A stretch of DNA of 64,000 nt from Cryptomeria japonica (lineage: Eukaryota > Streptophyta > Pinopsida > Cupressales > Cupressaceae): positions 215,633,497-215,697,496 of the forward strand of contig NC_081406.1 of assembly GCF_030272615.1 (NCBI RefSeq), given 5' to 3'. Position numbers and translations under genes: made by a program. Each line of letters begins with the position of its first letter. Within the stretch, counting starts at the first letter, position 1. This document shows, in pieces, positions 10,742-22,799 of the stretch. The notes under the pieces were generated by a model. It did not search any database. It saw only the letters and a list, made by a program, of their open reading frames with translations, and had not been told where the DNA came from.

Positions 10742-13700
10742 TTACACTTTGCACTGATCAACCTCTCTGTTGCGCAACTGGCACTGGCGCCTCTCCAAGA
10801 TTCTGAATGGCTCTATCATTATTCCCCCCGTTTCTTGGACCTGCAAAGCATCCCAATTCAAAATGTGCTTCTCATCAGGTACATACTTCTTAAGAAGAGA
10901 TACATGGAAGACATCATGGATTCGGCTCAATTGGGGAGGTAAGGCCAACCGATAAGCAACTGGATTAATTCTTCCCAATATTTCAAAGGGTCCGACATAA
11001 CGAGGTGCAAGCTTAGTCTTTCTCCCAAATCTTACGGAACTCTTGTGTGGCCTAACCCTTAGGAAGACTTTCTCTCCTACTTCAAACTCCCTTGGTGTTC
11101 TGTTTTTATCTGCATAACTTTTCTGCCTATCCGAGGCTTCCTTCAACCTTTGTCTAATTTCCTTAGTTTTCCTTTCCATTTCTCTCAACATATCTAGCCT
11201 AATGATCACTCTATCTTCAAGACTATCCCAACTCAAAGGTGTTCGACATGGTCTACCATACAAGGCTTCAAAAGGTGCCATTCCCAAAGATGTTTGATAT
11301 GTATTATTGTAGGCAAACTCTACCAAAGGTAGGTACTCTTCCCATTTTCTCTGTTGGTCCATGCAGTACATACGAAGCAGGTCTTCCATAATCTGATTTG
11401 TCCTTTCTGTCTGGCCGTCGGTTTCCGGGTGGTATGCGGTGCTAAAATTTAGTTGAGTCCCTAGAGCTGATTGAAGAGTGGTCCAAAACCTGGAGGTGAA
11501 TCTTGCATCTCTGTCTGATATGATTTTCTCTGGTACTCCATGCAACCTAACTATCTCCTTAATGAAACGTCTAGCCAAGGTGGGTGCATCATCTGTCAGA
11601 TTCCCTGGTATAAAGTGTGCCACCTTAGTGAGTTTGTCAATTACCACCATTATTGCATCATGCCTAGAAGGTGACATGGGTAACCCTTGTACAAAATCCA
11701 TACTAATAACTTGCCACTTATGTTGAGGTACATCGTGCAATTGTAACAATCCAGCGGGGTGCCTATGTTCTGCCTTAACTCTTTGACACTCCAAACATTT
11801 AGCTACGTGCTTGACAATATCGCTTTTCAATCCTTGCCAAAAGTATAGCTTCTTTAGATCTGCATAAAGTTTGTTAACTCCTGGGTGGCCTGAATAAGGG
11901 GCATCATGAGCCTCCGATAAGACTACTTCCCTTAAATTCCCTGAATTAGGAACATAGATTCTGTTATTGTATCTGAGCAACCCATCCTCATCTAATGTAT
12001 ACCCTTCGACCTTAGGGTCGGTTGGGTTGTGTCTTATAGTTAATTTGACTTGCTCATACCATGGGTCATGTCCTTGCTCATCCATTACTTGCCTTTTGAA
12101 AGAGGTTTTGAAGGTTGCTATAGTCATCAAGTGTCTCCTCCTACTTAAGGCATCTGCCACCCTATTTTCTTTCCCTTTAATATATTCAATCTCAAAGTCA
12201 TATTCACTTAGAAATTCTAACCACCTCCTTTGTCTGGCATTTAAGTGAGGTTGGGTAAAGATGTACTTTAGTCCTTGGTTGTCCGATTTAAGCTCAAAGG
12301 GCTTCCCTAGTAGGAAGTGTCTCCACTTTTGTAGGGCATGCACAATTGCTGCCAACTCTAAGTCGTGGGGCGCATAATTGACTTCATGAGTCTTTAGCTT
12401 CCTAGATTCATAAGCCACTACCCCTTCATCTTGGACAAGTACTCCTCCTAACCCTTCAATAGAAGCATCTGTTACAACTGTGAAGTGTCCATTTGGGTCT
12501 GGTACCTTTAGAATGGGTGCTGAAGTTAGTTTTCCCTTCAAGATTTGAAATGCCTTATCACTTTGCTCGGTCCATACAAACCTTTTGCCCTTCCTTTGCA
12601 ACGAGGTGATGGGGTTTGCTATCTTAGAGAATCCTTCCACAAACCTCCTATAGTAACCTGCTAGCCCCATAAAGCTTCTTACCTCTGAAACATTCTTAGG
12701 GATTGGCCATTCTACTATCGCCTTTATTTTATCTGGGTCGACTGCTATTCCTTCCTTTGATATTATATGCCCAAGGTAGTGAATCTTTTCCTCAAAGAAG
12801 GCACATTTGGACAATTTCCCATATAACTTATGTTCTCTTAACCTTTGCAAAACAATTTGTAGATGCGCTAAATGTTCCTCTTCATTTCTAGAATAAATCA
12901 ATATGTCATCCAAAAATACCAAAACAAACTTATCTAAGTAGTCATGGAATACACTATTCATCAGGTTCATGAATGCAGCTGGGGCATTAGTTACTCCAAA
13001 AGGAACTACTGTGAATTCATAATGTCCATATCTTGTCCTGAAAGCTGTCTTCGGGATGTCTTCTTCCTTAATTCTGAGTTGATGATACCCTGACCGAAGA
13101 TCTATTTTGGAGAAAACTGCCGCTCCTTTCATTTGGTCAAAAAGGTCCTCTATGCGAGGTAAGGGATACCTATTCTTTATGGTAACTTTGTTCAACATCC
13201 TATAGTCGATGCATAGCCTCAAGGTTCCATCCTTCTTCTTAACAAATAAAACTGGCGCTCCCCATGGTGATACACTTGGCCTTATTAATCCCTTAGCTAA
13301 GAGTTCTTCTAATTGCATTTTGAGCTCTTGTAATTCGGTTGTGTTCATCCGGTAAGGTGCCTTTGATACTGGTTCAGCTCCTGGGAGTACTTCGATAGAA
13401 AAGTCAAACTTTCTCTTAGGGGGTAAACCGGGTAGTTCTTCTGGAAAAACATCCCTAAACTCCTTTAAGAAAAGGGTATTTTCAAATGTTGGTGTATTTT
13501 CCTCCTTTCCTTCATCAATTTCGACCATAAAGATCTGTCCTCCTCTTCTCCTTTCCTTCTTTAATTGCATTGCTGAGATAGTTTCTATATTAATGGGTTT
13601 AAACTTTCCTTGGATTTTGACCCTTTTCCCCCCATCATCCAAACATTCAACAATTTTTCTATAACAATCTACATTAGCTTGATGGTCTGCTAACCAACTC

Positions 13701-15307
13701 ATTCCCATAATTACATCATATAATCCTAAGGGTGCCACATAGAGATCTACCCTTGTTTCGAACTCAGGGAATTGTACCCTTGCCCTTGGTAAACACTTAG
13801 TTACTTCTCTAGTTGCCTTATCCCCATATTGAACCGTCCATGATGACTCCATTTGATTAACTTTTAATGCATATTTGTTCACTAATTCAGGTGAGATGAA
13901 ACATTCAGATGATCCAGTGTCAATTAGAATTGATATTGGTTGTTCAAATAGTGTACCTGTAGTTTCCACGGGAACATTCTGGTATCTTCTTCTTTGGTTC
14001 CTAACTGCTGCATGAATCCTCTGTTGGGGCCCTTGTTGGGGTTGATTGGCTCTAATTTTCCCTTGCATCCTGGGGCAGTCTCTAGCAAAATGATTTTCCC
14101 CGCACATAAAACATCCGCCTGGAGGACCTCTCCTACCTTGATTTCTAGGGGGATCATTCCTTGTTTCATTTCCCCTGGGTGGATAAGTTATCCTGTTCTG
14201 CTGGTCATTCCTGTTATAGTTGCCTCTGTTATCATTGCCCCTGTTATTATTGCCCCTGTTATCATTGCCCCTATTATTGTTGCCCCTGTTATTATCATTT
14301 CCATTCCTCTGATATTGATTAGGTGGTGGTCTCCTTTCGGAAGAGTTATTCCTTTGACCCTTGTTGAAGTTAGTGTTTCCATTGAATTCTTGCTTCCTTT
14401 TGAATGAGTGATTCCCATTATAGTTCCGTCCTGCTAGTGTCTGAATCTTCCTCTCTTGCCTTAGGGACTTTTCAAGTACTTCATTCATATTTCTGGGTCC
14501 ATGCATATCAACCTCTGCCCCTATGTTGGTATTCAGCCCCAAAATGAACTTCCTTGCTTGGCCTTCTTCATCCCTTTGGTACATAGGCACATACTTAAGC
14601 AACTTGGCGAATCTATCCCAATATTGTTGAACGGATAGGGACCCTTGACGTAGGTTATGGAATTCTGTCACTTTCTCATCAAAGAATAATTGAGGGAGCC
14701 ACCTATCTCGAAAATGGTGAACAAATTGATCCCATGTGATTGTATCCCTGTTATACCCATTTTGTTCCTTGGTGTTGGTCCACCAACTAGCCGCCTCCCC
14801 TGTGAGTTGATAGGAGCCCCATAAAGCCTTAGTTGTTTCGCTAAAATCTCTTAACTCAAAATATTTTTCCATTTCATTTAGCCAATTCTCAGCCCCTTCA
14901 CCAATTTGCCTCCCATCGAACTTAGGAGGGGTGATTTTCTTTAAATCCTTGGAGAGTTCCAATATGTTATTTTCCTTCCCATTACCCATCACATTTCCTT
15001 GATTGCTACCAGGGTTTCCATTCTCAGTACCACTTCTGTTCTCATAGTCATTCTGCCTTTCTCTAAGGTCCTGCAGTGATTGTTCCAGGAAGTTGATTTT
15101 ATCTCTTTGTTCGGTTAGAAGGTCGATTATAGCTTGGACCCCATCTCCATTATTCCCTAGGTTGTGTCGAGCCTCTTCACGGTCTTCCTCATGGTTCCCT
15201 TCATGGTTTTCCTCATGTTTTTCCTCCCTTTGACTCCTAGTACGTCTTCCATTACCCATTCCTATTCCTCTTCCTCTTCCTCTTCCTCTTCCTCTTCCTC
15301 TTGCCAT
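10742..15307 (-). CDS. Gag-Pol polyprotein of Ty3/gypsy chromovirus G (1521 aa)
   Basis: This is one uninterrupted frame. Gag opens with an arginine-glycine repeat (residues 2-14), then acidic and coiled segments. A retrotransposon gag core lies at about 120-290, followed by NRGN-type repeats at about 330-375. A zinc knuckle spans C399 to C411 ([13 protein letters not shown]). The aspartic protease has DTGSS with D463. Reverse transcriptase carries FLDD at 799-801 region, and RNase H has the first aspartate near D947. Integrase has an HHCC zinc segment near 1120-1160 and catalytic D1204, D1265 and E1301 (DD35E), then a GPF module. The frame ends inside the chromodomain, after REVDQCKV. All catalytic residues are present, so enzymatic activity is plausible. 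No other element in the window has an intact pol frame. Confidence 0.95.
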   Translation of the reverse strand: MARGRGRGRGRGRGIGMGNGRRTRSQREEKHEENHEGNHEEDREEARHNLGNNGDGVQAIIDLLTEQRDKINFLEQSLQDLRERQNDYENRSGTENGNPGSNQGNVMGNGKENNILELSKDLKKITPPKFDGRQIGEGAENWLNEMEKYFELRDFSETTKALWGSYQLTGEAASWWTNTKEQNGYNRDTITWDQFVHHFRDRWLPQLFFDEKVTEFHNLRQGSLSVQQYWDRFAKLLKYVPMYQRDEEGQARKFILGLNTNIGAEVDMHGPRNMNEVLEKSLRQERKIQTLAGRNYNGNHSFKRKQEFNGNTNFNKGQRNNSSERRPPPNQYQRNGNDNNRGNNNRGNDNRGNNNRGNDNRGNYNRNDQQNRITYPPRGNETRNDPPRNQGRRGPPGGCFMCGENHFARDCPRMQGKIRANQPQQGPQQRIHAAVRNQRRRYQNVPVETTGTLFEQPISILIDTGSSECFISPELVNKYALKVNQMESSWTVQYGDKATREVTKCLPRARVQFPEFETRVDLYVAPLGLYDVIMGMSWLADHQANVDCYRKIVECLDDGGKRVKIQGKFKPINIETISAMQLKKERRRGGQIFMVEIDEGKEENTPTFENTLFLKEFRDVFPEELPGLPPKRKFDFSIEVLPGAEPVSKAPYRMNTTELQELKMQLEELLAKGLIRPSVSPWGAPVLFVKKKDGTLRLCIDYRMLNKVTIKNRYPLPRIEDLFDQMKGAAVFSKIDLRSGYHQLRIKEEDIPKTAFRTRYGHYEFTVVPFGVTNAPAAFMNLMNSVFHDYLDKFVLVFLDDILIYSRNEEEHLAHLQIVLQRLREHKLYGKLSKCAFFEEKIHYLGHIISKEGIAVDPDKIKAIVEWPIPKNVSEVRSFMGLAGYYRRFVEGFSKIANPITSLQRKGKRFVWTEQSDKAFQILKGKLTSAPILKVPDPNGHFTVVTDASIEGLGGVLVQDEGVVAYESRKLKTHEVNYAPHDLELAAIVHALQKWRHFLLGKPFELKSDNQGLKYIFTQPHLNARQRRWLEFLSEYDFEIEYIKGKENRVADALSRRRHLMTIATFKTSFKRQVMDEQGHDPWYEQVKLTIRHNPTDPKVEGYTLDEDGLLRYNNRIYVPNSGNLREVVLSEAHDAPYSGHPGVNKLYADLKKLYFWQGLKSDIVKHVAKCLECQRVKAEHRHPAGLLQLHDVPQHKWQVISMDFVQGLPMSPSRHDAIMVVIDKLTKVAHFIPGNLTDDAPTLARRFIKEIVRLHGVPEKIISDRDARFTSRFWTTLQSALGTQLNFSTAYHPETDGQTERTNQIMEDLLRMYCMDQQRKWEEYLPLVEFAYNNTYQTSLGMAPFEALYGRPCRTPLSWDSLEDRVIIRLDMLREMERKTKEIRQRLKEASDRQKSYADKNRTPREFEVGEKVFLRVRPHKSSVRFGRKTKLAPRYVGPFEILGRINPVAYRLALPPQLSRIHDVFHVSLLKKYVPDEKHILNWDALQVQETGGIMIEPFRILERRQCQLRNREVDQCKV

Positions 15308-15454
15308 TCTAGGTTTTACCTGAAAGTTAAATTATGTAGTTAGTTTTCTTTTTGTGGAATAAAATTTAATTTCTATTATTGTAAAACATTCCCTTAATTG
15401 AATAAATTGAAGTGAGCACAAGGCCTAGATTTGAACCTTTGCTCTGATACCACA
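15308..15454 (-). other. G leader between PBS and gag
   Basis: This is 147 bp of AT-rich untranslated leader, read on the minus strand from the 5' LTR to the gag start. No intervening ORF or splice signal was recognised. Confidence 0.6.
15441..15452 (-). other. Primer binding site of G (initiator tRNA-Met type)
   Basis: On the minus strand TGGTATCAGAGC begins 2 bases inside the 5' LTR. This is the usual complement of the 3' end of plant initiator tRNA-Met. It sets the element's orientation. Confidence 0.92.
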
Positions 15455-17418
15455 TGTAACAACCACCATAATTCATCCAACAAAATTGAGTATATTTTTT
15501 TTTTTTTCTTTATTATGTTTTATTCAATTGCATACTCTGGGCATCCATCCAAATAGGATTGGGCATTCATCCATTCGGGATGAGCTCCTAACCATACGGG
15601 TTGGCAATTGTCCATACGGGACGTAAATTTCATCTATCCAATACGGGATAGGCATCTACCCATACGGGGTAGGCATCCATCCAAACGGGATAGGAGGTGC
15701 TCTGGCCAGAGACTTAGACTCATCGGGACCATTCGGGTCCTGAGCCACTCACTAAGTACTACATTCTTCTAACAAGAATGCACCGAGGTCGCCGTCCTTA
15801 GGAGTAATAAGAAAATAAGACAAGCTTGAATTCCGCCTCGGAATTTGGCTTAAAGCCTCGGGAAGTCAAGCGAATCCATACAGGATTCCTTCCGAGTATG
15901 CATTGAATTGAGTTTGATTATCTTATCTTTCGATTAGGATTCTTACTCAACCAAGCCTAGACCCCACCCACGAACGCCTGAGTACGAGGGACAACTCCGT
16001 CCCAAGACTGCCTACATACCCGCTTTGGCACGGGATCAAGGCGTAAAGTATGTAGTTTTGTTTTCTAATCTATGGTTTGATGTAAACTGATTTTGTGGGT
16101 ACGCAACCCTTTCTAGGGTCAGTGTCCTAGACAGTTTCTCTGCGGTTGCTACCCACGAAGGTAGCATTTAAGCGGAGGCTCAAGATGGCCTATTGCTTGT
16201 GGCCTAACAAAATAACTTGAACCTAATTCTTATCACGAGCGTCACCCAATTTCAATCACCAATATCCCTTCGAGGTGAATAAATAAATAAATAAATAAAG
16301 TAATTTTCATGAGAGCTCTTAACTTGACTGTCCCTAAGAGGGGTTTACTAAGGTTTATCTCAACGGATGTGAAATTCATTTAAAAGTTATCTTATTAAAT
16401 TATCGATCCAAGAGGGATTACTCGCCCCTTGGATTTTTAACTTCCAAATGTCCCTTATTACTCCCCGACGATTTATAGGGACGATGCCACAGACGTCGTT
16501 AATGCAGCTTTATTAGGCGTTAAGTGCAGTAGTTCAACACGACGGCATTACCCGTAAGCGTGACCCAGAGGCACCATATATACCGAACGCTGCTAGTTTT
16601 GGTTTTCCAACTTCCTTTATTTAGTTTTCTAACTACGAATAACAAAATGAAAGCGTAAATAATTGAAGTAGCTACTTGAAGTGTAATTTGCGTAACAATG
16701 AAACTGGCATAATAATAATTTCATGAAGATATAAATATTCAAAAAAAATTCGCATGCTATGGGTCCAAAATAACGATTACATTTAAGCATTTGTTTTAAA
16801 GATCAATCAAGTGTCTCAACGATTCTTAATGGGTTGAGTAACTTAAAAATAGTCTACAATTTTTTTTTAAAAAAAAGCTTGCTAAGGCAATTTAAATTAT
16901 GAGCTTGCTACATATTAGCCCAATTTTTCTAAGTCGAAATACAATGTCTTAAGGTTAACCAAAATAATAAAAAAAAAACATCATCTCCTAAATGCCATTA
17001 CTATCTACTAAAAAAAAATTTAACTAAATATCTTAGTAAATGACTTAAGTATTAATTCCTAAATGTCATTATCAACTAAAATTTAATAACTTAGCAATTA
17101 ACATAAAGTATTAACAAAACCCCAAGAGAAAAATTTCGATTAAAATTTAGAGGAAAGAAGAAACAACGCATGTTGTTTTTAATATGGCATAGGGTGCGGG
17201 GTGGGGACCACGGGTCCCATCACCCCTGCGGCCCTGCATGCGCAGGTCCGCAGAGATGAGGGGACCCGCAGGTTCCCCCCCGTACATACTGCGACGGTTA
17301 CATTGTAACCGCTGCATGCTGGCCGACGTAAAACGCCGTGCGTTACGGAGCCCGAGGGAAGATATGGAGTTCGAATTGTTTTTTCTTTGCTATTCTTTTT
17401 TTTGGTTATTTATTTATA

Positions 17419-17484
<66 letters not shown>

Positions 17485-18957
17485 GATATATATATATGTT
17501 ACAGTATTATCATTATCATTTTATACAGGAGTATTATGTCTGTAAAAAAAAAATATTTGAAGATTACTCAGAGCAGGGTAATAATAAGTAATTAACAATG
17601 TTTGTAGATTAATTTCAGGGATAGAATGAAGCAGTAACCAGAGGGATTTCCATTTCTTTGTGTTTCTACAGGGAGATGCATTCACAGATAAAGAGAGTTT
17701 ATTTCTTTTCCTCATTTCTTTTGTTTCCTACACAGGGAAAACTTATTCACAGAGAAAGGAATTCATTCCTTTACACAGGAAGAAAAAAAAAATTTCATTC
17801 ACAGAGAGAGTTATCCATTTTTATTTTTATTTTTCACAGGGAAAATTCATTCACAGAGGAAGGAGATTTATTTATACACACAGGGAGATCTAATTTTCAT
17901 CAAAATAAACTGAAGATAATAATCTAATTTCCATTTACTCTAAAACTAATTTCTTATCAGAATTAAAACAATGAATCTTATTTTCAAGAAAGAATGGATT
18001 TCATTCTACAAATCTGAGACAAAATAATGAATTTTATTCTCTAAAATCTGAAACTAATGTATCTTATTTTCAAAAAGAAATGAATTTCATTCTACAAAAT
18101 CTAAGACAAAACAATGAATTTTATTCTCTAAAATCTGAAACTAATGTATCTTATTTTCAAAAGGAAATGAATTTCATTCTACAAAATCTAAGACAAAACA
18201 ATGAATTTTATTCTCTAAAATCTGAAACTAAAAATTTAACAATGAATCTTATTTTACAATAAATCTCATTCTTTACAAAATCTAAAAACTAAATTCATAT
18301 CAAGAAATTTAACAATGAATCTTATTAAAACCAGGATTCTCATTTTCTACAAAATCTAAACTAATTCTTTAACAAAATACAATTAAAATTCCATACTCAT
18401 AATTAATCCAATCAAATCTAATCTTCCATAAAAATGAGATGCATGAACTAAGTTGGAGGAACCTGGATGCTTGAAGATGGTGTGGAGTCTTCCTTGATCC
18501 TCCAATTTGAAGAAAAATCCTCCAACAAAATCCTAGCTGCCAATGAAGTGGACTACCAAAGAGAATTCAACTTGCAGAAATTTCTTATCAAGATTAGCTA
18601 GCTTTTCCTTTGAAACTTGTTCCCATTTTATAAAAGAAATCACAATTTCCCACTACCTATTTTTTTAATTAAAAAAAAGAGATTCTTCTCCCAATTTGGC
18701 CTCCATGCAAATTAATTAGGCTTAGTGGGAGGAGTTACATGCAAGGAGGTGGAGAAGCCTCTAGAAGCTTCTTATTCCTCCTACAACATGTGCCTTAATT
18801 TGGGTGAGGGAAATTAAATATCAATTTTAAAATATATATGCATTTTCCATGTGTGTGTGGTTTATTAATTTATTCCCTTACAATATTCATTCAAAGAGTA
18901 TAAATAAAGTTTTGTATTTAAATCAAAAAAGAAAAGTGATAAAGGAGGGTTGTGACA
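15455..18957 (-). repeat. 5' LTR of element G
   Basis: This LTR is 3503 bp. It is about 70 bp longer than its partner because a TA dinucleotide run has expanded at 17422-17499. It has the same internal repeats as the 3' copy (87-bp array at about 17970-18229, GC-rich block at 17166-17365). As the upstream LTR on the minus strand it would drive transcription of the polyprotein. Confidence 0.93.
17422..17499. repeat. Expanded (TA)n microsatellite
   Basis: About 28 AT units plus an imperfect TA tail lie here, against about six in the other LTR at 9121-9132. The two LTRs are identical at integration, so the length change arose after insertion. Confidence 0.95.
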
Positions 18958-19829
18958 TCTAACATGCTTACTGGTGTTTCCTAGTTGTTTCCTATTTGTT
19001 TTGGTGATCCACATTGATTGTTGTGCAATTTTTTGGTTTTTTTTTTCAACCGGTATTGATTTTTGTGTTATGTGGCATTTCTGATGGTGTAGCGAGTTGC
19101 GGTTGATCTTGGCATAATTTTTGGTGGATGAAATCATTTGGGAATTTGAATTAGGTCCATGCTATGTAATGTAAATCATTAGATTGGTCTAGTGATTTAT
19201 CTTTGTATCGTGTAATGTAATTTTTGAGTCGAGGGTTGAGGGTTTAGCCAACCTTGTTATCAAAGTTGATGAACTATATATATAAAAGAGTTATTCCCTT
19301 AGTTTTTGTGTCGGTATTGTGTTTTCATTATTAGTGAGAGGTGAATATGTGAAAAAGATATTTATCATTCAGTTAAGTGTTGAGGTGAGATTGGTGTTGC
19401 AGAGCAAACAATTGTGCTTAACAAGAATTGTCATCAGGTATTTGTAGATGCTATCATTACAATTCATTTTTTTTGGATTGTAGTCTGAATTATATTGTAA
19501 GTCAGTGAGACTTCCTAGAGGGTTGTAGGCATCCAAGAAAATATCCTTTGAACAGCAAGCTCTAGGCAGTGTGCTTGAATGCATGTGCATTCCCCATTGT
19601 AATATTTTCACATACTACTATAGAGTATCATCTTATTGTGGGTAGGTTCCCACCGTGGTTTTTCCCTTAACCGAGTTTTCCATGTCAAAAATATTGGTGT
19701 TGTGTTTTTAATTTGCTTATCTATTTGTTGTTGTAGTTTATCAATTTATGTTTTGGAGTTTAATTTTAGGATATCTAATGAAGATTGATTCACCCGCCCT
19801 CTTAGTCTTATTTTTTATTGCTGTTAACA
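18958..19829 (+). repeat. 5' LTR of copia element E, right part
   Basis: The first five bases (TCTAA) duplicate 7152-7156. The LTR then continues to GCTGTTAACA at 19829. Near its end it has the usual TTCACCCGCCCTCTTAG segment seen shortly before the 3' end of all copia LTRs in this window. A PBS follows two bases later. Confidence 0.7.
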
Positions 19830-19831
19830 AG

Positions 19832-20044
19832 TGGTATTAGAGCTTGGTCACAGGTTCAAATCATGTAGGTCATGGCGAGTGATGCTCGGAGGGGGACTGT
19901 TGGTAATGGACCAGCATCCCTCGTGGGGATTCATGATAGTTTAACAACCTCTTGTGGATTCTATAAGTCTAGTGGTATCGAGCATTGATAGGTCAAACTT
20001 TTGGTGCAATGACAACCCTAGCTTGTAATAAGTGGTATCAGAGC
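19832..20044 (+). other. Primer binding site of E and two further PBS-like motifs
   Basis: TGGTATTAGAGC at 19832-19843 lies 2 bases after the LTR end and is the presumed PBS, with one change from the tRNA-Met complement. TGGTATCGAGC (19973-19983) and a perfect TGGTATCAGAGC (20033-20044) follow. The last is the best match but lies 200 bp from the recognised LTR end, so either the leader was duplicated or the LTR boundary is more complex. Confidence 0.5.
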
Positions 20045-20104
20045 TAGATCCTCTGATAGAAGATTAATCTCTCGAGGAGATCTGGGATTGTAGATCAAGG
20101 TATT

Positions 20105-20206
20105 CTTTTCAAGAAGAACAATCTAAGGTTTAATGGAGGTAACTATATTGTATGGAGGAGCCAGATCGAGGGGAGCTTGAAATGTCTTGGAGAGGATTAC
20201 TAGAAG
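20105..20206 (+). pseudogene. Copia element E, gag N-terminal fragment
   Basis: The frame encodes the opening of a plant copia Gag, with the motif LRFNGGNYIVWRSQIE and then SLKCLGEDY. It carries a TAG where a tryptophan is expected (TGG to TAG) just before the insertion of solo LTR D'. No ATG is preserved at the start. The frame resumes in register at 21436. Confidence 0.75.
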
Positions 20207-21430
20207 TGTTGACAATATGAAGGAATTGATTATGTGTTGCATTGATGTTTTGTCATTGATGTCAACACTAGCTATTATGATTGGTTACCGACAAACATAT
20301 TTTGGTTATCTGTAGAAGAACTATTGTTACTAACAGAAGGGACTATCAGTTGGATACTACCGACATGTTTAGATCAATGGAATATGTTTGGTTTGATGTT
20401 TCTGAAGTATGTTTTGGTTAGTTGGTATTGACTTGATGATCATATGCTATCATACACTCTAGTAAGCCTATGCCAGTAAGGGTTTAAGGTTTTACCGGTA
20501 GAGCTTTTACTGAGAATCTTTGACAAGATGCATAAGTGGTGTTGGTATGGCTTCTAGATGGAATTCAGGATGCACAAGGTGATCTTTGTTCATGCCTCGA
20601 CTAATTGGAGACATCGCTTTGGTATGGTGAATCTATTTGGGTCTAGGTTATGGACCAGTATCATGTTAAGTGTTCTCTACATGTTACTGGGATGATTTAT
20701 GGATTGGTTAATGTTGTTTTGGTCTAAAGCCCACATGGCATATCATTGTAATGTGGATGTATGTAATGATCCTATTGTAATATCTTTTGGGTGGCCAACC
20801 TAATTGGTTTAGGCCTTAGGGTTTGTATAAATTGATGTAAGATCTCATTGTAGATCATGGTGGTAATGGTCATGGAATGACCTATCATATGTGAAGGAGA
20901 TTTGGTCGATCATAGGTGATCAAATTGGGTTTATGTAAGAGGTCAAAGGCCTCTGGTATTGAGCCTAACCGAGACTTTAATCAGGCATGGTAGATGCTAT
21001 CATTGGCAGTTCATTCTTCTGGGTTGTTGTCCAATTATATTGAGGTGGTTATAACCTCTATGTAGTTAGTGAGACTCCTTTATAATGAGTAGCATGCTCT
21101 AGATAGTGTGCCTCCTTGCATGTGCAGGCCCCTTATTGTATCACATACTTTTTGTAGAAGTATCATCTAACTATGGGTTGGCTTCCTACTGTGGTTTTTC
21201 CCTTTACCGGGTTTTCCACATACAAATAATGGTGTTATGTGGTATGGCTGCATTGTGTTGATTCTCTATTTTGTTTTTAAGTTTCATTTCTTATCAGTAT
21301 CTATTTCTGCTATTTCGATATTTAATGTTTATGTACTCTGGTTAAAGTTTATAAAGTGGTTTGATTAATATAATCTATTGACAACTAATTCAACCCCGTC
21401 CCTCTCATTTGTCCACCAGTTATTATAATA
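20207..21430 (+). mobile_element. Solo LTR D' (copia) inside E gag
   Basis: This 1224-bp LTR starts TGTTGACAATATG and ends in a mutated TATAATA where family members have CCTAACA. It is closely related to solo LTR D at 21964. Flanks AGAAG (20202-20206) and GGAAG (21431-21435) are a 5-bp target duplication with one change. Gag coding continues in frame across it, and no internal region is present. It is therefore a solo LTR left by recombination between two LTRs. Confidence 0.85.
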
Positions 21431-21435
21431 GGAAG

Positions 21436-21963
21436 ATCACTAAGAATGTCTATGTTGTTCCTCAGAATGGACCATCCACTCCTGATGAGGTTAAGGAAGA
21501 AGAGTATAACATTAGAGTGAAGGGAGCATTGCTTAGTGCCCTGACTAATTCTAAAATGACAAATGTAATGGGACTTTAGACAACATAGGAGATTTGGGAG
21601 AAGCTTGAGATCTTGTATGAAGGTGACAGTCAAGTGAAAGTTGCTAAGTTGCAGAGTTTGAAAGGAAAGTATGAGACATTGAAGATGGGAGATGATGAGA
21701 ACATACATTCATACATGGCTAAGGTGAATGAAATTATCCTCGGAATCGGGTGTGCTAGTGGAAAGATTAAGGAAGATGAGATTGTTGCTAAGGTGCTAAG
21801 ATCTTTGCCTCCTTCTTATAAACATAAGGTTGCTTCTATTGATGAGATTTGGAGTTTGACTACAGTAACAACAGATATGTTGGTTGGAAAAATTGTTGCA
21901 TTTGAGCTGAGTGAATTTGGAGAATCACATGGAAAATATGAGACATCATTTAGAGAATCAACA
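21436..21963 (+). pseudogene. Copia element E, gag central domain (UBN2-type)
   Basis: In frame with 20105-20206, these 176 codons cover the Gag capsid-like domain. Motifs include ALLSALTNSKM, EIWEKLEILYEGD, VKVAKLQSLKGKYETLKM and SLPPSYKHKV. Two stops occur near 21580. The homologous segment in element A has the same layout. The region ends at the insertion site of solo LTR D, whose target copy is CAACA at 21959-21963, and resumes at 58593. Confidence 0.85.
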
Positions 21964-22799
21964 TGTTGGAAATTTGGAGGAATTGATTATATGTTTCATT
22001 GATGTTTGTCATTGATGTGAACACTAGCTTATTTGGTTATCTATCGAATTCTGATAGAGTGGTTGGACTTTGATGACAATTAGGAGATTTGTCTCTAGTA
22101 TATTCTGATTGGTGGAATTGGTTTGGTTCAGTCATTCATGTGGTTCAGATGCTTGTCACATCCAGTTGATTCGGGATATGGTGATCCAAAAGCTATCATA
22201 TGTTCTAGTAAGCCTTTTGGTTACCAGTAAGGGTTCAATCGACATAGCTTTATTGAAGATCTTTTTTATGAATTCAATAAGTGTTGTTGGTGCGGCTTCT
22301 AGAATGTTTTTCAGGATGTTGATGGTTATCGTGTTCATGTTCCAGTTGATTGGTGGTATTTCATTTGTCTTATGGTGACCTATTTTAGGTCCGGTCTTAT
22401 TCTGCTAGGTTATGGATCATTTTATGTAACGTGTTGGTGGATACTCCCAATGTGTTACCACTTTTATTTATTGTTTGGTTAATATTGTTTTGGTCTTAGA
22501 CCGACTTGGATTATCATTGGTTTGTGGGTTTATGTAATGGATTTATTTTGTCATCTTTTAGGAGGCCAACCTAATTGTTTCAGTCTCGGGTTAGTATAAA
22601 TATGATGTAAGATCTCTTCGTAGATCATGGTCGTGGTTATGGGATTATCTGTGTGCGAATAAAGTTGTAATCATATGTAAAGGTTTTGGTTGATCATAGG
22701 TGATCAAATTGGGTTTGTGTAAGAGTTTTAAGACCTCCGGTATTGAGCTTAACTGAAACTGTACTGAGGCATAGGAGATGTTATTCTTGAAGTTCATTT

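Larger units (their letters stand above)
7157..18957 (-). mobile_element. G: nearly intact Ty3/gypsy chromovirus, 11.8 kb
   Basis: This is a complete LTR retrotransposon on the minus strand. It has two LTRs of 3434 and 3503 bp starting TGTAACAACC and ending TTGTGACA. They are flanked by the perfect 5-bp target duplication TCTAA (7152-7156 and 18958-18962). A tRNA-Met-type primer binding site lies inside the right LTR, and a G-rich polypurine tract inside the left one. The LTRs differ by only about 14 substitutions by eye plus simple-repeat length changes, so insertion is recent compared with everything else here. Long LTRs, domain order RT-RNaseH-integrase and a C-terminal chromodomain fit the Tekay/Del chromovirus group; that clade name is an inference. 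Confidence 0.95.

Noticed and set aside
10742-15307. Endogenous plant pararetrovirus instead of a retrotransposon
   Set aside because: G has LTRs, a PBS, an integrase with DD35E and a chromodomain, and no movement protein. It is a Ty3/gypsy retrotransposon.
15441-15452. tRNA gene fragments at the PBS sites (also 29181, 57127, 61774, 37882)
   Set aside because: Only 12-18 bases match, always next to an LTR end. They are primer binding sites, not tRNA genes.
18865-21708. Minus-strand frames at 18865-19137, 19369-19611 and 21385-21708
   Set aside because: They lie antisense to LTR E, solo LTR D' and E gag, which explain the sequence.
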